DNA of 64,000 nt from Pelagomonas calceolata (taxonomy: Eukaryota; Sar; Pelagophyceae; Pelagomonadales; Pelagomonadaceae), in the NCBI GenBank assembly GCA_918797485.1, contig CAKKNE010000001.1, positions 2,604,001 through 2,668,000 of the forward strand. The letters run 5' to 3'. Shown here piece by piece: positions 21,801 to 33,800 of this stretch. Position 1 is the first letter of the stretch. Each line of letters begins with the position of its first letter. The translations under genes were made by a program, and so were the position numbers. The notes under the pieces are model-generated. The model was not told where the DNA came from and did not search any database. It saw only the letters and a list, made by a program, of their open reading frames with translations.

Positions 21801-24800
21801 TTTCCGCCGCGGGCCGACCCGGAGCTGAAGACCAGCACGCCGCTCGCGCCGCTCGCGCCGGAGTTTGGCGTCGAGATCGCGACCGCTCCGCTGCTCGTCT
21901 GCGTGCCTTCGCCGCTCGTCGCCGAGACCGACCCGCCCGTCGCGATCGTGCTTCTCCCCGCGGCCACCGCCAGCTCCCCGCCGGCGCCGCTCGTGCCGCT
22001 GCCGACCGCCAGCCGGACGGAGCCGCCGCGGCCGGCCGTCGCCGCGCCGGACCCGACCAGCACGGCCCCGCCGTTGCCCGCCTTCGACGTCCCGCTGCTG
22101 AAGGCGAGCCGCCCGCTCGCGCCCGAGGTTCCCGCGTTCGCCGTCGCCACCACGACCGCGCCGCTGCTCTTCGCCGAGCCGGCGCCGCCGCGGACGCTCA
22201 GCGCCCCGCCCGTGGCGCCGCTCGAGGAGCCCGACTCCATCGCGAGCTCGCCGCCCGCGCCGCTCGTGCCGCTGCCGACGGCGAGGCTGATCGCGCCGCC
22301 GCGCCCGGCGGTCGCGGCCCCGTGCCGATCTCGATCGCGCCGCTGTTGCCTGTCTTGAGGTGCCGGTGCTGAAGACCAGCGTCCCTTCGCGCCGCCGCGC
22401 CGGGGCGTTTGCCGTGGCCAGCCTGACCGCCCGCTCGACGTCTGCGTGCCCTCTCCGCCGCGGAGGGCGACCGCGCCGCCCGTCGCGACCGTGCTTCGTC
22501 CGCTGATTGCCTCGAGAGCGCCGCCGGCGCCGCTCGATGCCGCCGCCCGACGCCGACGACGACGCCGCGCCGCCGCGGCCGCGGTGGCGGCCCGGAGCCG
22601 AGCCGGAGCTCGCCAGAGTTGCCCGTCGTCGAGGAGCCGGAGCTAAAGCTCAGTCGTCCGCTCGTGCCGCCCGTTCCGCCGTTGGCGCTCCGCACCGCGA
22701 CCCGACCCGTCCGCCGCTCGTCGCCGCGCCCTCGCCCGACACGACCGCCAGCGCGCCGCCCGTCTTCCCGGCGCTCCGTCCGCCGGCCGCGCTCAGGGCG
22801 CCGCCGGCGCCGCTCGTGCCGCTGCCGACCGAGATCGAGACCCCGCCGCCCCGCCCGGGCGGTCGCGGCCCGGTCCCGACGCGGATCGCGCCCGTGTTTC
22901 CGCCGCGGGCCGACCCGGAGCTGAAGACCAGCACGCCGCTCGCGCCGCTCGCGCCGGAGTTTGGCGTCGAGATCGCGACCGCTCCGCTGCTCGTCTGCGT
23001 GCCTTCGCCGCTCGTCGCCGAGACCGACCCGCCCGTCGCGATCGTGCTTCTCCCCGCGGCCACCGCCAGCTCCCCGCCGGCGCCGCTCGTGCCGCTGCCG
23101 ACCGCCAGCCGGACGGAGCCGCCGCGGCCGGCCGTCGCCGCGCCGGACCCGACCAGCACGGCCCCGCCGTTGCCCGCCTTCGACGTCCCGCTGCTGAAGG
23201 CGAGCCGCCCGCTCGCGCCCGAGGTTCCCGCGTTCGCCGTCGCCACCACGACCGCGCCGCTGCTCTTCGCCGAGCCGGCGCCGCCGCGGACGCTCAGCGC
23301 CCCGCCCGTGGCGCCGCTCGAGGAGCCCGACTCCATCGCGAGCTCGCCGCCCGCGCCGCTCGTGCCGCTGCCGACGGCGAGGCTGATCGCGCCGCCGCGC
23401 CCGGCGGTCGCGGCCCCCGTGCCGATCTCGATCGCGCCGCTGTTGCCTGTCTTGGAGGTGCCGGTGCTGAAGACCAGCGTCCCGCTCGCGCCGCTCGCGC
23501 CGGCGTTTGCCGTGGCCAGCCTGACCGCCCCGCTCGACGTCTGCGTGCCCTCTCCGCCGCGGAGGGCGACCGCGCCGCCCGTCGCGACCGTGCTTCGTCC
23601 GCTGATTGCCTCGAGAGCGCCGCCGGCGCCGCTCGTGCCGCCGCCGACGCCGACGACGACGCCGCCGCCGCGGCCCGCGGTGGCGGCCCCGGAGCCGAGC
23701 CGGAGCTCGCCAGAGTTGCCCGTCGTCGAGGAGCCGGAGCTAAAGCTCAGTCGTCCGCTCGTGCCGCCCGTTCCGCCGTTGGCGCTCCGCACCGCGACCC
23801 GTCCGCCGCTCGTCGCCGCGCCCTCGCCCGACGCGACCGCCAGCGCGCCGCCCGTCTTCCCGGCGCTCCGTCCGCCGGCCGCGCTCAGGGCGCCGCCGGC
23901 GCCGCTCGTGCCGCTGCCGACCGAGATCGAGACCCCGCCGCCCCGCCCGGCGGTCGCGGCCCGGTCCCGACGCGGATCGCGCCCGTGTTTCCGCCGCGGG
24001 CCGACCCGGAGCTGAAGACCAGCACGCCGCTCGCGCCGCTCGCGCCGGAGTTTGGCGTCGAGATCGCGACCGCTCCGCTGCTCGTCTGCGTGCCTTCGCC
24101 GCTCGTCGCCGAGACCGACCCGCCCGTCGCGATCGTGCTTCTCCCCGCGGCCACCGCCAGCTCCCCGCCGGCGCCGCTCGTGCCGCTGCCGACCGCCAGC
24201 CGGACGGAGCCGCCGCGGCCGGCCGTCGCCGCGCCGGACCCGACCAGCACGGCCCCGCCGTTGCCCGCCTTCGACGTCCCGCTGCTGAAGGCGAGCCGCC
24301 CGCTCGCGCCCGAGGTTCCCGCGTTCGCCGTCGCCACCACGACCGCGCCGCTGCTCTTCGCCGAGCCGGCGCCGCCGCGGACGCTCAGCGCCCCGCCCGT
24401 GGCGCCGCTCGAGGACCCCGACTCCATCGCGAGCTCGCCGCCCGCGCCGCTCGTGCCGCTGCCGACGGCGAGGCTGATCGCGCCGCCGCGCCCGGCGGTC
24501 GCGGCCCCCGTGCCGATCTCGATCGCGCCGCTGTTGCCTGTCTTGGAGGTGCCGGTGCTGAAGACCAGCGTCCCGCTCGCGCCGCTCGCGCCGGCGTTTG
24601 CCGTGGCCAGCCTGACCGCCCCGCTCGACGTCTGCGTGCCCTCTCCGCCGCGGAGGGCGACCGCGCCGCCCGTCGCGACCGTGCTTCGTCCGCTGATTGC
24701 CTCGAGAGCGCCGCCGGCGCCGCTCGTGCCGCCGCCGACGCCGACGACGACGCCGCCGCCGCGGCCCGCGGTGGCGGCCCCGGAGCCGAGCCGGAGCTCG

Positions 24801-27800
24801 CCAGAGTTGCCCGTCGTCGAGGAGCCGGAGCTAAAGCTCAGTCGTCCGCTCGTGCCGCCCGTTCCGCCGTTGGCGCTCCGCACCGCGACCCGTCCGCCGC
24901 TCGTCGCCGCGCCCTCGCCCGACGCGACCGCCAGCGCGCCGCCCGTCTTCCCGGCGCTCCGTCCGCCGGCCGCGCTCAGGGCGCCGCCGGCGCCGCTCGT
25001 GCCGCTGCCGACCGAGATCGAGACCCCGCCGCCCCGCCCGGCGGTCGCGGCCCCGGTCCCGACGCGGATCGCCCGTGTTTCCGCCGCGGGCCGACCGGAG
25101 CTGAAGACCAGCACGCCGCTCGCGCCGCTCGCGCCGGAGTTTGGCGTCGAGATCGCGACCGCTCCGCTGCTCGTCTGCGTGCCTTCGCCGCTCGTCGCCG
25201 AGACCGACCCGCCCGTCGCGATCGTGCTTCTCCCCGCGGCCACCGCCAGCTCCCCGCCGGCGCCGCTCGTGCCGCTGCCGACCGCCAGCCGGACGGAGCC
25301 GCCGCGGCCGGCCGTCGCCGCGCCGGACCCGACCAGCACGGCCCCGCCGTTGCCCGCCTTCGACGTCCCGCTGCTGAAGGCGAGCCGCCCGCTCGCGCCC
25401 GAGGTTCCCGCGTTCGCCGTCGCCACCACGACCGCGCCGCTGCTCTTCGCCGAGCCGGCGCCGCCGCGGACGCTCAGCGCCCCGCCCGTGGCGCCGCTCG
25501 AGGACCCGACTCCATCGCGAGCTCGCCGCCCCGCGCCGCTCGTGCCGCTGCCGACGGCGAGGCTGATCGCGCCGCCGCGCCCGGCGGTCGCGGCCCCCGT
25601 GCCGATCTCGATCGCGCCGCTGTTGCCTGTCTTGGAGGTGCCGGTGCTGAAGACCAGCGTCCCGCTCGCGCCGCTCGCGCCGGCGTTTGCCGTGGCCAGC
25701 CTGACCGCCCGCTCGACGTCTGCGTGCCCTCTCCGCCGCGGAGGGCGACCGCGCCGCCCGTCGCGACCGTGCTTCGTCCGCTGATTGCCTCGAGAGCGCG
25801 CCGCCGGCGCCGCTCGTGCCGCCGCCCGCCGACGCCGACGCAACGCCGCCGCCGCCCGCGGCCCGCGGTGGCGGCCCGGAGCCGAGCCGGAGCTCGCCAG
25901 AGTTGCCCGTCGTCGAGGAGCCGGAGCTAAAGCTCAGTCGTCCGCTCGTGCCGCCCGTTCCGCCGTTGGCGCTCCGCACCGCGACCCGTCCGCCGCTTCG
26001 TCGCGCGCGCGCCCTCGCCCGACGCGACCGCCAGCGCGCCGCCCGTCTTCCCGGCGCTCCGTCCGCCGGCCGCGCTCAGGGCGCCGCCGGCGCCGCTCGT
26101 GCCGCTGCCGACCGAGATCGAGACCCCGCCGCCCCGCCCGGCGGTCGCGGCCCGGTCCCGACGCGGATCGCGCCCGTGTTTCCGCCGCGGGCCGACCCGG
26201 AGCTGAAGACCAGCACGCCGCTCGCGCCGCTCGCGCCGGAGTTTGGCGTCGAGATCGCGACCGCTCCGCTGCTCGTCTGCGTGCCTTCGCCGCTCGTCGC
26301 CGAGACCGACCCGCCCGTCGCGATCGTGCTTCTCCCGCGGCCACCGCCAGCTCCCCCGCCGGCGCCGCTCGTGCCGCTGCCGACCGCCAGCCGGACGGAG
26401 CCGCCGCGGCCGGCCGTCGCCGCGCCGGACCCGACCAGCACGGCCCCGCCGTTGCCCGCCTTCGACGTCCCGCTGCTGAAGGCGAGCCGCCCGCTCGCGC
26501 CCGAGGTTCCCGCGTTCGCCGTCGCCACCACGACCGCGCCGCTGCTCTTCGCCGAGCCGGCGCCGCCGCGGACGCTCAGCGCCCCGCCCGTGGCGCCGCT
26601 CGAGGACCCGACTCCATCGCGAGCTCGCCGCCCGCGCCGCTTCGTGCCGCTGCCGACGGCGAGGCTGATCGCGCCGCCGCGCCCGGCGGTCGCGGCCCCG
26701 TGCCGATCTCGATCGCGCCGCTGTTGCCTGTCTTGGAGGTGCCGGTGCTGAAGACCAGCGTCCCTTCGCGCCGCTCGCGCCCGGCGTTTGCCGTGGCCAG
26801 CCTGACCGCCCCGCTCGACGTCTGCGTGCCCTCTCCGCCGCGGAGGGCGACCGCGCCGCCCGTCGCGACCGTGCTTCGTCCGCTGATTGCCTCGAGCGCC
26901 GCCCGGCGCCGCTCGATGCCGCCGCCCGCCCGACGCCCGGACGACAACGCCGCCGCCGCGGCCCGCGGTGGCGGCCCCGGAGCCGAGCCGGAGCTCGCCA
27001 GAGTTGCCCGTCGTCGAGGAGCCGGGCTAAAGCTCAGTCGTCCGCTCGTGCCGCCCGTTCCGCCGTTGGCGCTCCGCACGCGCGACCCGTCCGCCGCTTC
27101 GTCGCCGCGCCCTCGCCCCCGACGCGACCGCCAGCGCGCCGCCCGTCTTCCCGGCGCTCCGTCCGCCGGCCGCGCTCAGGGCGCCGCCGGCGCCGCTCGT
27201 GCCGCTGCCGACCGAGATCGAGACCCCGCCGCCCCGCCCGGCGGTCGCGGCCCGGTCCCGACGCGGATCGCGCCCGTGTTTCCGCCGCGGGCCGACCGGA
27301 GCTGAAGACCAGCACGCCGCTCGCGCCGCTCGCGCCGGAGTTTGGCGTCGAGATCGCGACCGCTCCGCTGCTCGTCTGCGTGCCTTCGCCGCTTCGTCGC
27401 CGAGACCGACCCGCCCGTCGCGATCGTGCTTCTCCCCGCGGCCACCGCCAGCCCCCCGCCGGCGCCGCTCGTGCCGCTGCCGACCGCCAGCCGGACGGAG
27501 CCGCCGCGGCCGGCCGTCGCCGCGCCGGACCCGACCAGCACGGCCCCGCCGTTGCCCGCCTTCGACGTCCCGCTGCTGAAGGCGAGCCGCCCGCTCGCGC
27601 CCGAGGTTCCCGCGTTCGCCGTCGCCACCACGACCGCGCCGCTGCTCTTCGCCGAGCCGGCGCCGCCGCGGACGCTCAGCGCCCCGCCCGTGGCGCCGCT
27701 CGAGGACCCGACTCCATCGCGAGCTCGCCGCCCGCGCCGCTCGTGCCGCTGCCGACGGCGAGGCTGATCGCGCCGCCGCGCCCGGCGGTCGCGGCCCCGT

Positions 27801-30800
27801 GCCGATCTCGATCGCGCCGCTGTTGCCTGTCTTGGAGGTGCCGGTGCTGAAGACCAGCGTCCCTTCGCGCCGCTCGCGCCGGCGTTTGCCGTGGCCAGCC
27901 TGACCGCCCCGCTCGACGTCTGCGTGCCCTCTCCGCCGCGGAGGGCGACCGCGCCGCCCGTCGCGACCGTGCTTCGTCCGCTGATTGCCTCGAGAGCGCC
28001 GCCCCCGGCGCCGCTCGATGCCGCCGCCCGGCGCCCGGCGACAACGCGCGCCGCCCGCGGCCAGCGGTGGCGGCCCGGAGCCGAGCCGGAGCTCGCCAGA
28101 GTTGCCCGTCGTCGAGGGCCGGGCTAAAGCTCAGTCGTCCGCTCGTGCCGCCCGTTCCGCCGTTGGCGCTCCGCACCGCGACCCGTCCGCCGCTTCGTCG
28201 CCGCGCCCTCGCCCCGACGCGACCGCCAGCGCGCCGCCCGTCTTCCCGGCGCTCCGTCCGCCGGCCGCGCTCAGGGCGCCGCCGGCGCCGCTCGTGCCGC
28301 TGCCGACCGAGATCGAGACCCCGCCGCCCCGCCCGGCGGTCGCGGCCCGGTCCCGACGCGGATCGCGCCCGTGTTTCCGCCGCGGGCCGACCCGGAGCTG
28401 AAGACCAGCACGCCGCTCGCGCCGCTCGCGCCGGAGTTTGGCGTCGAGATCGCGACCGCTCCGCTGCTCGTCTGCGTGCCTTCGCCGCTCGTCGCCGAGA
28501 CCGACCCGCCCGTCGCGATCGTGCTTCTCCCCGCGGCCACCGCCAGCTCCCCGCCGGCGCCGCTCGTGCCGCTGCCGACCGCCAGCCGGACGGAGCCGCC
28601 GCGGCCGGCCGTCGCCGCGCCGGACCCGACCAGCACGGCCCCGCCGTTGCCCGCCTTCGACGTCCCGCTGCTGAAGGCGAGCCGCCCGCTCGCGCCCGAG
28701 GTTCCCGCGTTCGCCGTCGCCACCACGACCGCGCCGCTGCTCTTCGCCGAGCCGGCGCCGCCGCGGACGCTCAGCGCCCCGCCCGTGGCGCCGCTCGAGG
28801 AGCCCGACTCCATCGCGAGCTCGCCGCCCGCGCCGCTCGTGCCGCTGCCGACGGCGAGGCTGATCGCGCCGCCGCGCCCGGCGGTCGCGGCCCCCGTGCC
28901 GATCTCGATCGCGCCGCTGTTGCCTGTCTTGGAGGTGCCGGTGCTGAAGACCAGCGTCCCGCTCGCGCCGCTCGCGCCGGCGTTTGCCGTGGCCAGCCTG
29001 ACCGCCCCGCTCGACGTCTGCGTGCCCTCTCCGCCGCGGAGGGCGACCGCGCCGCCCGTCGCGACCGTGCTTCGTCCGCTGATTGCCTCGAGCGCCGCCG
29101 GCGCCGCTCGATGCCGCCCCGCCCGCCCGACGACAACGCCGCCGCCGCGGCCCGCGGTGGCGGCCCCGGAGCCGAGCCGGAGCTCGCCAGAGTTGCCCGT
29201 CGTCGAGGAGCCGGAGCTAAAGCTCAGTCGTCCGCTCGTGCCGCCCGTTCCGCCGTTGGCGCTCCGCACCGCGACCCGTCCGCCGCTCGTCGCCGCGCCC
29301 TCGCCCGACGCGACCGCCAGCGCGCCGCCCGTCTTCCCGGCGCTCCGTCCGCCGGCCGCGCTCAGGGCGCCGCCGGCGCCGCTCGTGCCGCTGCCGACCG
29401 AGATCGAGACCCCGCCGCCCCGCCCGGCGGTCGCGGCCCCGGTCCCGACGCGGATCGCGCCCGTGTTTCCGCCGCGGGCCGACCCGGAGCTGAAGACCAG
29501 CACGCCGCTCGCGCCGCTCGCGCCGGAGTTTGGCGTCGAGATCGCGACCGCTCCGCTGCTCGTCTGCGTGCCTTCGCCGCTTCGTCGCCGAGACCGACCC
29601 GCCCGTCGCGATCGTGCTTCTCCCGCGGCCACCGCCAGCTCCCCGCCGGCGCCGCTCGTGCCGCTGCCGACCGCCAGCCGGACGGAGCCGCCGCGGCCGG
29701 CCGTCGCCGCGCCGGACCCGACCAGCACGGCCCCGCCGTTGCCCGCCTTCGACGTCCGCTGCTGAAGGCGAGCCGCCCGCTCGCGCCCGAGGTTCCCGCG
29801 TTCGCCGTCGCCACCACGACCGCGCCGCTGCTCTTCGCCGAGCCGGCGCCGCCGCGGACGCTCAGCGCCCCGCCCGTGGCGCCGCTCGAGGAGCCCGACT
29901 CCATCGCGAGCTCGCCGCCCGCGCCGCTCGTGCCGCTGCCGACGGCGAGGCTGATCGCGCCGCCGCGGCCGGCGGTCGCGGCCCCGTGCCGATCTCGATC
30001 GCGCCGCTGTTGCCTGTCTTGGAGGTGCCGGTGCTGAAGACCAGCGTCCGCTCGCGCCGCTCGCGCCCGGCGTTTGCCGTGGCCAGCCTGACCGCCCCGC
30101 TCGACGTCTGCGTGCCCTCTCCGCCGCGGAGGGCGACCGCGCCGCCCGTCGCGACCGTGCTTCGTCCGCTGATTGCCTCGAGCGCCGCCGGCGCCGCTCG
30201 ATGCCGCCGCCCGCCCGCGCCCGCGACGCGACGCGCCGCCGCCGCGGCCGCGGTGGCGGCCCCGGAGCCGAGCCGGAGCTCGCCAGAGTTGCCCGTCGTC
30301 GAGCCGGGCTAAAGCTCAGTCGTCCGCTCGTGCCGCCCGTTCCGCCGTTGGCGCTCCGCACCGCGACCCGTCCGCCGCTTCGTCGCCGCGCCCTCGCCCG
30401 ACGCGACCGCCAGCGCGCCGCCCGTCTTCCCGGCGCTCCGTCCGCCGGCCGCGCTCAGGGCGCCGCCGGCGCCGCTCGTGCCGCTGCCGACCGAGATCGA
30501 GACCCCGCCGCCCCGCCCGGCGGTCGCGGCCCGGTCCCGACGCGGATCGCGCCCGTGTTTCCGCCGCGGGCCGACCCGGAGCTGAAGACCAGCACGCCGC
30601 TCGCGCCGCTCGCGCCGGAGTTTGGCGTCGAGATCGCGACCGCTCCGCTGCTCGTCTGCGTGCCTTCGCCGCTTCGTCGCCGAGACCGACCCGCCCGTCG
30701 CGATCGTGCTTCTCCCCGCGGCCACCGCCAGCTCCCCGCCGGCGCCGCTCGTGCCGCTGCCGACCGCCAGCCGGACGGAGCCGCCGCGGCCGGCCGTCGC

Positions 30801-33800
30801 CGCGCCGGACCCGACCAGCACGGCCCCGCCGTTGCCGCCTTCGACGTCCCGCTGCTGAAGGCGAGCCGCCCGCTCGCGCCCGAGGTTCCCGCGTTCGCCG
30901 TCGCCACCACGACCGCGCCGCTGCTCTTCGCCGAGCCGGCGCCGCCGCGGACGCTCAGCGCCCCGCCCGTGGCGCCGCTCGAGGAGCCCGACTCCATCGC
31001 GAGCTCGCCGCCCGCGCCGCTCGTGCCGCTGCCGACGGCGAGGCTGATCGCGCCGCCGCGCCCGGCGGTCGCGGCCCCGTGCCGATCTCGATCGCGCCGC
31101 TGTTGCCTGTCTTGAGGTGCCGGTGCTGAAGACCAGCGTCCCTTCGCGCCGCTCGCGCCCGGCGTTTGCCGTGGCCAGCCTGACCGCCCGCTCGACGTCT
31201 GCGTGCCCTCTCCGCCGCGGAGGGCGACCGCGCCGCCCGTCGCGACCGTGCTTCGTCCGCTGATTGCCTCGAGCGCGCCGCCGGCGCCGCTCGTGCCGCC
31301 GCCGGCCGACGCCCACCACAACGCCGCCGCCGCGCCCGCGGTGGTGGCGGCCCGGAGCCGAGCCGGAGCTCGCCAGAGTTGCCCGTCGTCGAGGAGCCGG
31401 AGCTAAAGCTCAGTCGTCCGCTCGTGCCGCCCGTTCCGCCGTTGGCGCTCCGCACCGCGACCCGTCCGCCGCTCGTCGCCGCGCCCTCGCCCGACGCGAC
31501 CGCCAGCGCGCCGCCCGTCTTCCCGGCGCTCCGTCCGCCGGCCGCGCTCAGGGCGCCGCCGGCGCCGCTCGTGCCGCTGCCGACCGAGATCGAGACCCCG
31601 CCGCCCCGCCCGGCGGTCGCGGCCCCGGTCCCGACGCGGATCGCGCCCGTGTTTCCGCCGCGGGCCGACCCGGAGCTGAAGACCAGCACGCCGCTCGCGC
31701 CGCTCGCGCCGGAGTTTGGCGTCGAGATCGCGACCGCTCCGCTGCTCGTCTGCGTGCCTTCGCCGCTTCGTCGCCGAGACCGACCCGCCCGTCGCGATCG
31801 TGCTTCTCCCCGCGGCCACCGCCAGCTCCCCGCCGGCGCCGCTCGTGCCGCTGCCGACCGCCAGCCGGACGGAGCCGCCGCGGCCGGCCGTCGCCGCGCC
31901 GGACCCGACCAGCACGGCCCCGCCGTTGCCGCCTTCGACGTCCGCTGCTGAAGGCGAGCCGCCCGCTCGCGCCCGAGGTTCCCGCGTTCGCCGTCGCCAC
32001 CACGACCGCGCCGCTGCTCTTCGCCGAGCCGGCGCCGCCGCGGACGCTCAGCGCCCCGCCCGTGGCGCCGCTCGAGGACCCGACTCCATCGCGAGCTCGC
32101 CGCCCGCGCCGCTCGTGCCGCTGCCGACGGCGAGGCTGATCGCGCCGCCGCGCCCGGCGGTCGCGGCCCCCGTGCCGATCTCGATCGCGCCGCTGTTGCC
32201 TGTCTTGGAGGTGCCGGTGCTGAAGACCAGCGTCCCGCTCGCGCCGCTCGGCGCCCGGCGTTTGCCGTGGCCAGCCTGACCGCCCCGCTCGACGTCTGCG
32301 TGCCCTCTCCGCCGCGGAGGGCGACCGCGCCGCCCGTCGCGACCGTGCTTCGTCCGCTGATTGCGCGAGAGCGCCGCGGCGCCGCTCGATGCCGCCGCCG
32401 ACGCCGACGACAACGCGCCCCCGGCCCGCGGTGGCGGCCCCGGAGCCGAGCCGGAGCTCGCCAGAGTTGCCCGTCGTCGAGGAGCCGGAGCTAAAGCTCA
32501 GTCGTCCGCTCGTGCCGCCCGTTCCGCCGTTGGCGCTCCGCACCGCGACCCGTCCGCCGCTCGTCGCCGCGCCCTCGCCCGACGCGACCGCCAGCGCGCC
32601 GCCCGTCTTCCCGGCGCTCCGTCCGCCGGCCGCGCTCAGGGCGCCGCCGGCGCCGCTCGTGCCGCTGCCGACCGAGATCGAGACCCCGCCGCCCCGCCCG
32701 GCGGTCGCGGCCCCGGTCCCGACGCGGATCGCGCCCGTGTTTCCGCCGCGGGCCGACCGGAGCTGAAGACCAGCACGCCGCTCGCGCCGCTCGCGCCGGA
32801 GTTTGGCGTCGAGATCGCGACCGCTCCGCTGCTCGTCTGCGTGCCTTCGCCGCTTCGTCGCCGAGACCGACCCGCCCCGTCGCGATCGTGCTTCTCCCCG
32901 CGGCCACCGCCAGCTCCCCGCCGGCGCCGCTCGTGCCGCTGCCGACCGCCAGCCGGACGGAGCCGCCGCGGCCGGCCGTCGCCGCGCCGGACCCGACCAG
33001 CACGGCCCGCCGTTGCCCGCCTTCGACGTCCCGCTGCTGAAGGCGAGCCGCCCGCTCGCGCCCGAGGTTCCCGCGTTCGCCGTCGCCACCACGACCGCGC
33101 CGCTGCTCTTCGCCGAGCCGGCGCCGCCGCGGACGCTCAGCGCCCCGCCCGTGGCGCCGCTCGAGGAGCCCGACTCCATCGCGAGCTCGCCGCCCGCGCC
33201 GCTCGTGCCGCTGCCGACGGCGAGGCTGATCGCGCCGCCGCGCCCGGCGGTCGCGGCCCCCGTGCCGATCTCGATCGCGCCGCTGTTGCCTGTCTTGGAG
33301 GTGCCGGTGCTGAAGACCAGCGTCCCGCTCGCGCCGCTCGCGCCGGCGTTTGCCGTGGCCAGCCTGACCGCCCCGCTCGACGTCTGCGTGCCCTCTCCGC
33401 CGCGGAGGGCGACCGCGCCGCCCGTCGCGACCGTGCTTCGTCCGCTGATTGCCTCGAGAGCGCCGCCGGCGCCGCTCGTGCCGCCGCCGACGCCCACCAC
33501 AACGCCGCCGCCGCGGCCCGCGGTGGCGGCCCCGGAGCCGAGCCGGAGCTCGCCAGAGTTGCCCGTCGTCGAGGAGCCGGAGCTAAAGCTCAGTCGTCCG
33601 CTCGTGCCGCCCGTTCCGCCGTTGGCGCTCCGCACCGCGACCCGTCCGCCGCTCGTCGCCGCGCCCTCGCCCGACGCGACCGCCAGCGCGCCGCCCGTCT
33701 TCCCGGCGCTCCGTCCGCCGGCCGCGCTCAGGGCGCCGCCGGCGCCGCTCGTGCCGCTGCCGACCGAGATCGAGACCCCGCCGCCCGCCCGGGCGGTCGC